From an uncultured Variovorax sp. (GTDB taxonomy: Bacteria; Pseudomonadota; Gammaproteobacteria; Burkholderiales; Burkholderiaceae), in assembly GCA_946478645.1 (NCBI GenBank), contig CAMLCW010000024.1, positions 1 to 26,339 on the forward strand: a stretch of DNA of 26,339 nucleotides, in the 5' to 3' direction. The position numbers were made by a program, and so were the translations under genes. This document shows, piece by piece, positions 7,742 through 16,180 of the stretch. Below the pieces are notes generated by a model. The model made no database searches. It saw nothing but the letters and a program-made list of their open reading frames with translations, and was not told where the DNA came from. Position 1 is the stretch's first letter, and every line of letters starts with the position of its first letter.

Positions 7742-10693
7742 TCAAGGTTCCCCGTCCTTGCGTGGCTTCGTCGTGCCATCCGCTTCCCCTGCATCCGGTT
7801 TGGGCTCGTCGAGAAACTTGGGACGTTGCGGGCCATAGGCCCCGCCGAAGCTCTTTTCAGGATTGAAAACAAACATACGGGTGTCGGCCCGCTTTTCGTA
7901 CCGCTCGTAGTCGAGGTCACCAAGCTTCGGGACGCGTCCCGGCGTCTGCGGGTCGACGGAATAGTCGTAGTAGTCCTTGGTGAAGTCGTCACCCTTTGTC
8001 GATCTGGTGTTGGCAGGGGCGTCCTCGGCCATCGAACCAGCGCCATCGTCGAACAGGCGGCGCAGACGCGCAGCCAATCCGACGTGGCCCGCGTTCGCTG
8101 CGGCTTGCGCAACCTCCTTCAATTCTTTCTCTGCATCGCTGCCTTGGCCTCCCCATTCGACGAGGCCTGCCAGTCCGGAGAGAAAGCCGGTACTGACACC
8201 CGCCGCAACTGCATACCACGAGGCAGATTCACTCAGTACAACGGGGCCGGTATTTGGAGGACTCATCCCCGGGGGCGTGAAGATCTTCATCGGCGTCGTC
8301 TCGATGTCGGTCGCGGTGGTCACGCTCATCTTGTAGCCGGCCGTCATTTCAGCATCGAACCCATAGGCGGTACGCAGCCCACCTCCGATCGCCGAATCTA
8401 TGGAGATCCCAAGGGTCGTACTTCTGGCGAGTCCCATGGTGACATCGCTCGAGAACCCAAAAAAAGCTCCGTTGTTGTTGCCGTAGGCAGTGACATTGTT
8501 TTCGATGGAGATCTGGTTGATGTTGCCGACGGCGATGATGGAGGCGTCGGTATTGCTCGCCAGGGTGAACTTGTTCGCAATGATCGAGTACGGACCATCC
8601 GGCGACTCCAGCACCATCGAGTTCGCACCCGTCACCTTGAAATCGATGTGCTCCGCCTCGAAGGTCATGTTGGTGGCCTTGTAGCCGAGGTCACCTTCGA
8701 CGATGAAGGTCTGGTTGCCCTTCACCAGGCGCCGTTCGTCACCGTCCGTCATGTCCTGCCGCGACGACTGCGTATGGGTGAACAAGTTGCCCTTGACCAC
8801 CGTCGATTGCTCGCCGTCCACCTGCGTCGCCTGGTTCGACACCACGTGCAGGTGCTGCTCTTCGCCGATCTCCGTGCGCTGCGTCAGGTCGACCTGGTGC
8901 GACTCGTTCTTGCGCACGTGCAGCTTGCGTTCGTTGTCCACCAGCAAGGTCTGGTCGCGCTGCACATGCGTGTGCTGGTCGCGATCCACGCGCAGCCGCT
9001 GGTCGCGCCCGATGTCCGTCGTGTCGTCACGTTCCACGCTGCGCCGCATGTCCCGCTCCGCATGCACCGACAGCAGCTCCTCCCCCTTGCGGTCCTCGAA
9101 CTGGATCTCGTTGTAGTTGCTCGCATCGCCGCCGGGCGTGGAGCGCGTCTTGAAGCCGCTCTGCGTGGGCGACTTGTACGGGATCGGCTGGTCGTCGTTG
9201 TAGACCCGCCCCACGATCACCGGCCGGTCGGGGTCGCCGTTGAGGAAATCGACGATCACCTCCTGGCCGATGCGCGGCGCGAAGTAGCCGCCCCAGCCCT
9301 TGCCGGCCCAGGGCTGCGACACGCGCACCCAGCAGGTCGACTTCTCGTTGCTCTGGTCGTAGCGGTCCCAGTGGAAGTGGACCTTCACGCGGCCGTGCTC
9401 GTCCACGTGCAGCTCGTCGCCAGCAGGGCCGACCACGATGGCGGTCTGCGGCCCGGGCATGGTCACGCGCGGCGTGAGGCGCGGCGGGCGGAACGGCAGC
9501 TGCATAGGCAGCGTCGTCAGGAAGAAGACGCAGAGGCCGCGCCCCGCACCCTGCAGCGCGGGCTCGCTGCGGATCAGCTCGCTCAGCGTGCCGCCGGCGC
9601 CTTCGTTCACCGCATCGCCGGCGGCCAGGGCGCACAGGCGTTCGGCGTAGGCGGTGCGGAAGTTCTCATCGCCGATGCCCTCGTAGCCCGGATGGGTGAC
9701 GACGAAGCTGCACGCGCCGATGAGGTGCTCGCCGCGCGGAAGCTCCGGTGCGTCGCCTTCGAGCATGAAGCTGCAGCCCGCGGCCACGTCGGGCCAGGTG
9801 GTGACGGCCCAGTGGCGATCGCGGCGGGCGATCAGCTCATCGCCGCGAATCCGGGCCACCGTCTCGGCGCTCTCTGCGTCGAAGTAGTCGCCCGGATACT
9901 CGAACTCCTCGAAATCGGCCAGTTCGTGCGCGTCGGCCGCGTCGATCGATGCACCGAGGTTCTTGCGGATGGCCTTGAAGTCGCTGTCGCGCGCGGCGTG
10001 CCGGCCCGCGTCCAGGCGCTGCGCCGACACCCACTGCCTGATCTCGTTGAAGCGCGCTTCGCCGGACTCGCTCGCGAAGCGCAGCACCGGCGTCGCGGGC
10101 AGGCGCTTGTGCGCGATGAAGCTCGCGTCGGCGAAGTGCATCCGGCCGGGCTCGCCGTGCGCGTCGAACCAGTAGTAGACGCCCTCGGCCTCGAGCAGCC
10201 GCGAAACGAAATCGTGATCGCTTTCCTGGAACTGCACGCAATAGCGGTGCGGCGGGTGCGTGCCGATGACGCCATGCGTGTCGGTCTTGCGGATTGCGCG
10301 CACGGGGCTGTCTTCGAACACGCTGCCGAGCACGTCGAGCACCGGCTGGTCCTGGAAGATGCGCGAGTTCCGGCGCTTGGTCAGGAGCCAGAACCATGAG
10401 CGGAGCGTCAGGCTGTAGCGGTGATAGCGGCCGATCCGGCCCTCGCGCACGAAGCGCACGGCATGGCCATGGCAATGGCGTGCATGGGGCCGCTCTTCGT
10501 CGTCGACGAAATCGACGCAGACATCGAAGGCGCGGCCGAGAACATCCTTCGGCTGCACATGTCCGTTCTTCGACAGCACCGTGAGTTCGTAGCACGCCGA
10601 GTGCGACAGGCCTTCGTGGCCGACGAGGCTCCAGAACATGAGCTCGTTGGCTATGGGCGAGTCGCTTTCGATGCGGATGTCGTGGGTCTGCAT
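7742..10693 (-). CDS. vgrG: VgrG T6SS spike protein with C-terminal extension
   Basis: The 983-residue protein shows the gp27-like base (about 1-400: LVGHEGLSHSACYELTVLS, YCVQFQESDHDFVSRLLEAEGVYYWF). The gp5-like OB fold follows (about 415-500: VDEHGRVKVHFHWDRYDQ, STCWVRVSQPWAGKGWGG, DRPVIVGRVYN). A long beta-helix needle comes next, with short V/H/D repeats (about 530-690, RDQRLRVDRDQHTHVQRDQ). Typical VgrGs end soon after this. Here residues about 800-983 add a Pro-rich hinge, a hydrophobic Gly/Ala segment (SWYAVAAGVSTGFLSGLAGL), a helical stretch and a charged Pro/Lys/Asp tail. It forms the homotrimeric spike loaded with the downstream adaptor and PAAR-like genes. Base composition drops in the C-terminal third. 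No good ribosome-binding site is visible. Confidence 0.95.
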   Translation of the reverse strand: MQTHDIRIESDSPIANELMFWSLVGHEGLSHSACYELTVLSKNGHVQPKDVLGRAFDVCVDFVDDEERPHARHCHGHAVRFVREGRIGRYHRYSLTLRSWFWLLTKRRNSRIFQDQPVLDVLGSVFEDSPVRAIRKTDTHGVIGTHPPHRYCVQFQESDHDFVSRLLEAEGVYYWFDAHGEPGRMHFADASFIAHKRLPATPVLRFASESGEARFNEIRQWVSAQRLDAGRHAARDSDFKAIRKNLGASIDAADAHELADFEEFEYPGDYFDAESAETVARIRGDELIARRDRHWAVTTWPDVAAGCSFMLEGDAPELPRGEHLIGACSFVVTHPGYEGIGDENFRTAYAERLCALAAGDAVNEGAGGTLSELIRSEPALQGAGRGLCVFFLTTLPMQLPFRPPRLTPRVTMPGPQTAIVVGPAGDELHVDEHGRVKVHFHWDRYDQSNEKSTCWVRVSQPWAGKGWGGYFAPRIGQEVIVDFLNGDPDRPVIVGRVYNDDQPIPYKSPTQSGFKTRSTPGGDASNYNEIQFEDRKGEELLSVHAERDMRRSVERDDTTDIGRDQRLRVDRDQHTHVQRDQTLLVDNERKLHVRKNESHQVDLTQRTEIGEEQHLHVVSNQATQVDGEQSTVVKGNLFTHTQSSRQDMTDGDERRLVKGNQTFIVEGDLGYKATNMTFEAEHIDFKVTGANSMVLESPDGPYSIIANKFTLASNTDASIIAVGNINQISIENNVTAYGNNNGAFFGFSSDVTMGLARSTTLGISIDSAIGGGLRTAYGFDAEMTAGYKMSVTTATDIETTPMKIFTPPGMSPPNTGPVVLSESASWYAVAAGVSTGFLSGLAGLVEWGGQGSDAEKELKEVAQAAANAGHVGLAARLRRLFDDGAGSMAEDAPANTRSTKGDDFTKDYYDYSVDPQTPGRVPKLGDLDYERYEKRADTRMFVFNPEKSFGGAYGPQRPKFLDEPKPDAGEADGTTKPRKDGEP

Positions 10694-10779
10694 AAGGTCG
10701 TCGGGTTCGGATGGCGTGACTGGTGCGCGAGGCCGGCCGTGGCGGCGCTCGGCGCAGTGCGCGCAAGAGATCGACCTTA
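10693..10779. repeat. 8-bp inverted repeat in the vgrG leader
   Basis: TAAGGTCG (10693-10700) and CGACCTTA (10772-10779) are perfect complements 71 bp apart, between the upstream regulator gene and vgrG. The near arm ends on the first base of the vgrG ATG, so a transcript entering from upstream could pair over the start codon. An 8-bp match in a gap this size could be chance. Confidence 0.3.
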
Positions 10780-10802
10780 GGCGAGTCGGCTGGCCAAAAC
10801 GG

Positions 10803-13727
10803 TCAGCGAACGGTAAGCATGCGGGCTTTGTCGGCCCGCAGCAGCGCCTTGGCGCGCATCACCCGTTCGAGGCCCTCGCCGCCGCGCACGTGCGCGAGCG
10901 CCTGGGCCAATGCGGTGCGGTCCGATGCCGTGGCTTCGGGCCGCTCGCAAGTATCGATCCACACGGCGAGCGCTGCCCAGGCGTTGCGCGATGCTTCGGC
11001 ATGATGAACTGCGCGCCCAAGTGCTCGACGCACGCCGGCCGCGTCCTGGCGCGCCGCATGCCAGCGGGCATCGAGGCGGTGGAGGTCGGCGAGGTAGCCG
11101 CTCTCGCCGAGTTGTCCGGCGCCGTGAAGCCCGGCGTCGATCTCTGTGCGCGCCTCATCGAATTGTCCGGCGCACAGCGCCACCTCGGCCGCATAGAAAT
11201 GAACCTGACTGACACCTGCGCGCATGCCGCGTGCCTGGTGCCTCGCGATCGCGGTTCGCACGCGCTGCAGCGCGTCGGCCGAGGGTCGCCGCTGCGCCTT
11301 GCCCGCGACCCAGGCTGCGAACCACAGCGCCGGTCCTTCGGCCTGCCCGATGTCGTCGGCGCCGGCCGCGGCCTCGAGCGTGGGCAGCATGCGGGCAACC
11401 CGTGCAGGATCGTCCAGTGCGGCGAACGCGGTGGCTTCGCCCCAGGCGGCCACCATGACGGCCATCGGCGCACCGAGCCGGGCGGCGCGCTCGCGTGCGC
11501 GTTCGAGGTGGTGCAGTGCTGCGCCAATTTCGCCTGTTGCGACCAGCGGATGCGCGGAATTGGCGAGCAGAGAAACCATCGGATCGACCGGCAGCGGCGC
11601 CCCGGCAATGCGTGCCTCCTTCGACTCGCAGATCGCCACGCCTTCGCGCATGCAGGCCACCGCCTCGGCATAGGCACCCTGGAACGACAGTGCAATGCCG
11701 CGCAGGTTCATTGCGCACGCCACCACCGCAGGCTCGTCGAAGCGGCGCCCGATGGCTTCCACGCGCTCGGCCGCCCGAAGCGCCTGTGCGTAGTGCCCGC
11801 GCGCCAGATGAACCCATCCAAGGCCGCCGTGGGGCCACCCATGCGCAGCCGCCGGCGCACCGCGTTCGCAGAGTTCGAGGGCGCGCACCAGCGCCCGTTC
11901 ACGCTCCGGCGCCGCAAAACCCAGATACTGCGCGAAGGCCACGGCCTGATGCCCGTTCAGCGCGAGGTCGAGCGCATCGCGTTCCGCGGGCGCGAGGGTG
12001 CTGCAACCTTCGAGCAGTGCCAGCGCACGTTGGGCGAGACGAACCGCCTCCTGCGGTGCAAAGCGTGCGAGCGCCAGTGCAGCCGCCTCGGCGCTGTACC
12101 GGACCGCTGCGGCCGGATCGTGGCTGCGTTCGTGGTGTTCGGCCAGTTCTGCCGGCGCGGTCGGAAGCCCGAGTCTCGCCATTTCTTCGAGCGCCCGCGC
12201 AGCGCGCCGGTGAAGCTCGGCCCGCCGGGCCTCGCCGATGCGGCGATAGAGCACATGCCGGTGCAATGCGTGGCGGAAGCCGTGGCGTGCATCGAAACTG
12301 TCGTCGGCCAGGCGCTGGACCGAGAGCGGCACGAGCCAGTTGCCGAGCCGCGCCAGCCGGTCGGTTTGCGCACGCACCGACATGCGCGAGCGCTGGAGCA
12401 TCGAGGCCAGGGGCAGGTTCCAGAACGCAACGCCCAGGATCGATGCGGCTTCGAGCAACGCCTGGTCCTCGGGATCGAGCAGGCTGATCTGGCGTTCGAT
12501 GAAATGTGCGAGACCGTCCGTCAGCAGGATGGGCGGCTCGATGCCACCGTCGAGTGGGTGCAGGCCTTGGCCGCGCGCATGCGCGCGGTCGGCGGCCTCG
12601 AGCCAGGTGGCGAGATAGAGCGGCAGGCCGCCGGTCTGCGCATGCAACCCCTGCGCGACGTGGCGCGGCACGGGGCGAGGTGCATAGCGCGAAGCGACGT
12701 ACGCGGTCACCTCATCGGCAGAGAAAGGCGACAGTTCGACCCCGCGCGCGAGACCGCGCAGCCGCAGGCGCGCATGCAGATCGGCTGCAGCCGCCGGCGT
12801 GCCCGGCGCCTCGCCCGGCCGCAGGGTGGCCACCAGCATCCAGCGCGCGTGCTCGCGCCGGCTGCCCAATTGCTCGAGCAGTTGCAGCGAAGGCAGATCG
12901 CTCCACTGCATGTCTTCGAGAACCAGCAAGAGCGGTCCGGCGCCCGCGAGGCGGTTCAGCAGTTCGCGAAACTCGCGCAGCACGCGCCCGGTTCCCACGC
13001 CCTCGATCTCCAGGCGCAGTGCCAGCCGATCGGCCTCGCTCGCGTGCCACGGAATCTGGGCCAGCCAGGTGGGCGCAATGCGGCGGATCTGCGGGATTGC
13101 GCGCGGATGCTCGCGGCACAGCCCGCTGAGCGCATCGAGGATCGGCATGTGCGGTTCGTCCCGTCCACCCTGTTCGACGCAGTGGCCGCGTGCGAGCATG
13201 GCCGCTGCGGCATGCTGTGCGAAATGGTCGACCAGCGTGGTCTTGCCGATTCCGGCGTCGCCGATCACGAACACCAGTTGAGCCGTGCCACCCTGCGCCT
13301 GTCGCCACGCCGTGCAGAGCGCATCGAGCGCCGCCTCCCTGCCGATCAGCCGATCGGTCGCGCCGGTCTCGCCGAACGGCATGCCGCCCGATGCCGCGGG
13401 CGGGGCCCCCTCGATCGGCGCAATGAAGCGATAGCCTTGGCGCGGCACCGTCTCGACATAGCTCGGCTGCAGCGGATCGTCGCCGAGTGCGCTGCGCAAC
13501 TGGTTGATGGCTGTCTTGACCACCGCGTCGCCCACGGGCTGGCCCGGCCATACCTCCTGAAGCAGCGTCTTCTTGGCAACGAGGCTGCCGCGGCGGGTCG
13601 CGAGCGCGCAGAGCAGGGCAAAAACCTTGGGCTGCAACGGCACCTGTTCGACGCTGCGCATGAGTTGGCCGGCGGCCATGTCGAGTGCAAAGGGACCGAA
13701 ACGCAGGGTTGGGCGATGAAGGCTCAC
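10803..13727 (-). CDS. Winged-helix/P-loop ATPase transcriptional regulator with long helical C-terminal part
   Basis: About 974 residues from the GTG at 13727; a TTG at 13778 would add 17. The N-terminus is an OmpR/CadC-type winged helix (PTLRFGPFALD, VPLQPKVFALLCALATRRG, TAINQLRSALGDD, VETVPRQGYRFIAPIEG). An AAA/NACHT-like ATPase follows, with IGREAAL, Walker A GDAGIGKTT and Walker B LLLVLEDMQWSD. The last ~550 residues are Ala/Leu-rich helices of TPR-like character. This is a one-component, ATP-driven signal-sensing regulator in the style of MalT/GerE-ATPase relatives, but with an OmpR-type DNA-binding head. It lies 109 bp upstream of vgrG on the same strand, so it may control or be co-transcribed with the T6SS module; that is inference. 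Neither start has a clear ribosome-binding site. Confidence 0.87.
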   Translation of the reverse strand: MSLHRPTLRFGPFALDMAAGQLMRSVEQVPLQPKVFALLCALATRRGSLVAKKTLLQEVWPGQPVGDAVVKTAINQLRSALGDDPLQPSYVETVPRQGYRFIAPIEGAPPAASGGMPFGETGATDRLIGREAALDALCTAWRQAQGGTAQLVFVIGDAGIGKTTLVDHFAQHAAAAMLARGHCVEQGGRDEPHMPILDALSGLCREHPRAIPQIRRIAPTWLAQIPWHASEADRLALRLEIEGVGTGRVLREFRELLNRLAGAGPLLLVLEDMQWSDLPSLQLLEQLGSRREHARWMLVATLRPGEAPGTPAAAADLHARLRLRGLARGVELSPFSADEVTAYVASRYAPRPVPRHVAQGLHAQTGGLPLYLATWLEAADRAHARGQGLHPLDGGIEPPILLTDGLAHFIERQISLLDPEDQALLEAASILGVAFWNLPLASMLQRSRMSVRAQTDRLARLGNWLVPLSVQRLADDSFDARHGFRHALHRHVLYRRIGEARRAELHRRAARALEEMARLGLPTAPAELAEHHERSHDPAAAVRYSAEAAALALARFAPQEAVRLAQRALALLEGCSTLAPAERDALDLALNGHQAVAFAQYLGFAAPERERALVRALELCERGAPAAAHGWPHGGLGWVHLARGHYAQALRAAERVEAIGRRFDEPAVVACAMNLRGIALSFQGAYAEAVACMREGVAICESKEARIAGAPLPVDPMVSLLANSAHPLVATGEIGAALHHLERARERAARLGAPMAVMVAAWGEATAFAALDDPARVARMLPTLEAAAGADDIGQAEGPALWFAAWVAGKAQRRPSADALQRVRTAIARHQARGMRAGVSQVHFYAAEVALCAGQFDEARTEIDAGLHGAGQLGESGYLADLHRLDARWHAARQDAAGVRRALGRAVHHAEASRNAWAALAVWIDTCERPEATASDRTALAQALAHVRGGEGLERVMRAKALLRADKARMLTVR

Positions 13728-13897
13728 GGTGGGATCGAGGGCGTGGCGCCGGTGCGAGGGCGGCAAAGCGGTACGCAACGGCGGATTGTCGTTCGGCAGC
13801 GGGATGGGATTTGGTTCCTGTCAGACGAACGAGACAGCCGATCTTCCAACGCAAGCGCAGTAAGAACAGGCATCATGCCTCGGGGCTGCCGGGCGAC

Positions 13898-14989
13898 TCA
13901 GGGCGCAGGTGCCCCCTGCACAGCCACCGCGTGCCGCAACCGGAAGTCGCGCGGCGCCATGCCGTGCTGGCGCTTGAACGCGGCGGTGAACCGGCCGTGG
14001 CAATCCCACCCGGCCTCGGCCGCGATCGCCTTCACGTCGAGCCGGGTTTCGCGCAGCAGCCGCGCCGCGAGCGAGAGCCGCTCCTGCACCACCAGGCCAT
14101 GCACGGTGAGCCCGGCCGCCGCGCGAACCTGCACCTGGAGCTGTGCGGCGCGCAGGTCGAGGCGGCATGCCAGCGCGTCCACCGTCCATGCGCGTGAAGG
14201 CGTTTCGGCCACCAGCGCGCGCAGCCGTCGCACCGTGGCCGCTGCATCGGTGCAGTCCACGGCCGAGCGCGCGGGCCGCAGCAGCTGTTGCAGGTCGAGC
14301 AGCACGCAGGTCAGCAACTCCGTGGCACGCGCATGGAACAGCGGCACGAAGGCCGCGTGGTCGGCCGGCTCATCGCAGATGCGCGCCAAGCAGTCGCGCA
14401 CGCGCGGCGTGAGCGCTGCATTGCACAGCACGCGGCCGTCGTCGCGCTCCACCAGCTCCGCCATCTGCCGTGCTCCGAGCCGCACGCCGAAAGCCTGCAG
14501 CCAGCGCGGCAGCAGGCTGCGGCGCAGCCGGAACTGCACAAAGTTGTTGCGGCAGGCGCCGGGCACGTGGATGAGGTAGCCGCCGTCGCGATTGGGCGTG
14601 CGCAGCAGCGCCCGGTCGACGCGGAAATCGAGCGCACGCCCCTGGGCGCTGCCGATCTGGCCCGTGACATGGCCGGCCAGGAAGAAGGTGAGCAGCAGCT
14701 CGTCGCCGGGCGGCAGCTTCACGTCGAGGCCCTGGTTGAGGCGGAAGTCGAAGTACAGCGCGCTCGCGCCTTCCCAGGGTGTGGTGCGCAGCCGCAGGAT
14801 GCGTCCGCCGTCGCGGGGCCAGCGCACCGCGCGGCTCGCGCCGTCGTGCAGGCCGGGCAGCGCAAGCGGGCGCTCGACCGGCAGGCGCAGGAGCGCGGCG
14901 TTGAAGTCGTCCTCGCGCAGCACGGCGCTTGGGGCACCGGGTGGAATCAGCACAGTCTGCGAACGGATCGGCATAGAAAACCCGGCCAT
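13898..14989 (-). CDS. AraC-family transcriptional regulator
   Basis: The 363-residue protein ends in the double helix-turn-helix of AraC/XylS regulators (about 268-350): VDALACRLDLRAAQLQVQVR, ERLSLAARLLRET, then VKAIAAEAGWDCHGRFTAAF and KRQHGMAPRDFR. The N-terminal ~230 residues are a sensor domain I cannot assign. The gene is divergent from the Bug receptor operon with only 44 bp between the start codons, which points to control of that operon. A second in-frame ATG at 14974 (residue 6) is equally possible; neither has a strong ribosome-binding site. Confidence 0.9.
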   Translation of the reverse strand: MAGFSMPIRSQTVLIPPGAPSAVLREDDFNAALLRLPVERPLALPGLHDGASRAVRWPRDGGRILRLRTTPWEGASALYFDFRLNQGLDVKLPPGDELLLTFFLAGHVTGQIGSAQGRALDFRVDRALLRTPNRDGGYLIHVPGACRNNFVQFRLRRSLLPRWLQAFGVRLGARQMAELVERDDGRVLCNAALTPRVRDCLARICDEPADHAAFVPLFHARATELLTCVLLDLQQLLRPARSAVDCTDAAATVRRLRALVAETPSRAWTVDALACRLDLRAAQLQVQVRAAAGLTVHGLVVQERLSLAARLLRETRLDVKAIAAEAGWDCHGRFTAAFKRQHGMAPRDFRLRHAVAVQGAPAP

Positions 14990-15000
14990 GGGGCGTTAGC

Positions 15001-15008
15001 GTTGCAAC
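15001..15008. promoter_or_regulatory. GTTGCAAC palindrome between araC-type gene and Bug operon
   Basis: A perfect 8-bp palindrome sits in the 44-bp divergent gap, 25 bp ahead of the Bug start. It could be part of a regulator site. No convincing -35/-10 pair was found in the gap itself, so this is tentative. Confidence 0.25.
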
Positions 15009-15033
15009 ACTTTGGTTTTCGCGGAGTTTAGGC

Positions 15034-16023
15034 ATGAATGTCCGATGTGTCTGCCGGTCCCTGGCACTGGCCGCAACCACGGCTGCCGCGCTGCTCGCGC
15101 CCGCGCTCGGCGCGGCCGAGGCATGGCCCGCGCGGCCCGTGCGGCTGGTGGTGCCCTTCGTCGCGGGTGGCGGCGCCGATGTGACGGCGCGGCTCATCGC
15201 CGCGAAGCTGCAGGCCCACCTGGGCCAGCAGGTGGTGGTCGACAACAAGCCCGGCGGCAATACGTTGATCGGCGCGCAGGACCTCGTCAAGGCGGCGCCC
15301 GACGGCTACACGCTGATGTGGTCGATCGACCAGACCTTCGTGCTCAACCCCTCGCTCTACAACCGCCTGCCCTACGACCCGCGGCGCGACTTCACGCCGG
15401 TGGCGCTGGCGATCACTTCGCCCAATGCGGTGATCGTGCGCGCGGGCGCGCCGGGGTCGGTGGCCGACGTGCATGCGCTCGTGAAGCGCGCGAAGGCCGA
15501 GCCGGGCCGCACCAACATCGGCGCGGCGGCGATCCTCTCGCAGATGGCGCTCGAGGAGTTCAAGCGCGCTGCCGGCATCGAGGCCACGCGCGTGCCCTAC
15601 AAGGGCAGCGCCGAGGTTGCGCAAGCCACGATAGCGGGCGACATCGAGGCGGCCTTCGACGGCATAGCGCCCTATGTGCAGTTCGTGCAGGGCGGCCGCG
15701 CGAAGATCCTCGCCTTCACTTCGCTGAAGCGCTTTTCGGGCCAGCCTGATGTGCCGACGCTCGACGAGCTCGGCTACAAGGGCGTGGACTTCTCGGTGTG
15801 GTTCGGCATCGTCGGGCCCGCGGGGCTGCCACCCGAGATCGTGCAGCGCGTGAGCGAAGGCGTCGACCGCGCGCTGCGCGATCCCGAGGTGGTGCGCAAG
15901 CTGATGGTGTTCGGTTTCGAGCCCGCCGCCGAGACCAGTGCGCAGGCGCTCGCGCGCCGCATCGACAGCGACATCGTGCGCTATGCGCCGGTGATCCGCC
16001 GCCTCGGCTTCAAACTGGACTGA
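15034..16023 (+). CDS. Bug/TctC-family periplasmic substrate-binding protein
   Basis: The 329-residue protein has a signal peptide (basic start, hydrophobic LALAATTAAALLAPALG, likely cut near AEA-WPARP). Standard Bug landmarks follow: RPVRLVVPFVAGGGADVTARLIA, the QQVVVDNKPGGNTLIGA loop, and APDGYTLMW, with VPTLDELGYKGVDF in the second lobe. It binds a small, usually carboxylated ligand in the periplasm. GGAG lies 7 nt before the ATG. No TctA/TctB membrane genes are nearby, as is common for orphan Bug receptors in this group. It is first in a co-oriented set with the racemase-like and RidA-like genes, and divergent from the AraC regulator. Confidence 0.94.
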   Translation: MNVRCVCRSLALAATTAAALLAPALGAAEAWPARPVRLVVPFVAGGGADVTARLIAAKLQAHLGQQVVVDNKPGGNTLIGAQDLVKAAPDGYTLMWSIDQTFVLNPSLYNRLPYDPRRDFTPVALAITSPNAVIVRAGAPGSVADVHALVKRAKAEPGRTNIGAAAILSQMALEEFKRAAGIEATRVPYKGSAEVAQATIAGDIEAAFDGIAPYVQFVQGGRAKILAFTSLKRFSGQPDVPTLDELGYKGVDFSVWFGIVGPAGLPPEIVQRVSEGVDRALRDPEVVRKLMVFGFEPAAETSAQALARRIDSDIVRYAPVIRRLGFKLD

Positions 16024-16032
16024 AAATGTCCC

Positions 16033-16125
16033 ACCCCCGTCCCTCGCTCACTTCGTGTAGCTCGACTCCCCCCTCGAGGGGGCAACACCAGCGGCCCGGC
16101 AAAGCCGGTCCCGCGGTGTTCCTGG
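16033..16125. repeat. GC-rich palindromic intergenic element (REP-like)
   Basis: The 157-bp gap between the Bug and racemase-like genes holds two dyad structures. CCCCCTCGAGGGGG (16069-16082) is a perfect 14-bp palindrome. A 35-nt hairpin (16085-16119) has arms ACACC, GG, CCGGC against GCCGG, CC, GGTGT with symmetric internal mismatches and an AAA loop. The preceding CCCTCGCTCACTTCGTGTAG and these motifs resemble short interspersed elements I recall from Comamonadaceae genomes; that link is from memory and not verified. Only one copy was noticed in this window. It could act as a transcription or mRNA-stability boundary within the operon. Confidence 0.6.
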
Positions 16126-16169
16126 CCTTGGCCGCATCGATGTTCGGTGCCATTGAGATGGATGCCTGC

Positions 16170-16174
16170 GGAGG
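16170..16174 (+). promoter_or_regulatory. Ribosome-binding site deciding a GTG start
   Basis: GGAGG lies 6 nt before the GTG at 16181. It is the best Shine-Dalgarno match in this operon and supports the GTG, which also places the conserved MKTAGLIGG at the N-terminus. Confidence 0.75.
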
Positions 16175-16180
16175 CTTTCG

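Noticed and set aside
10638..14579. A 1313-codon open frame on the plus strand opposite the regulator and AraC genes
   Set aside because: It lies antisense to two well-supported genes, has Arg/His/Ala-rich low-complexity translation with no recognisable domain, and is expected from strong third-position GC bias. The same holds for the long plus-strand frames at 3317-5071 and 5131-7866 opposite the T6SS genes.
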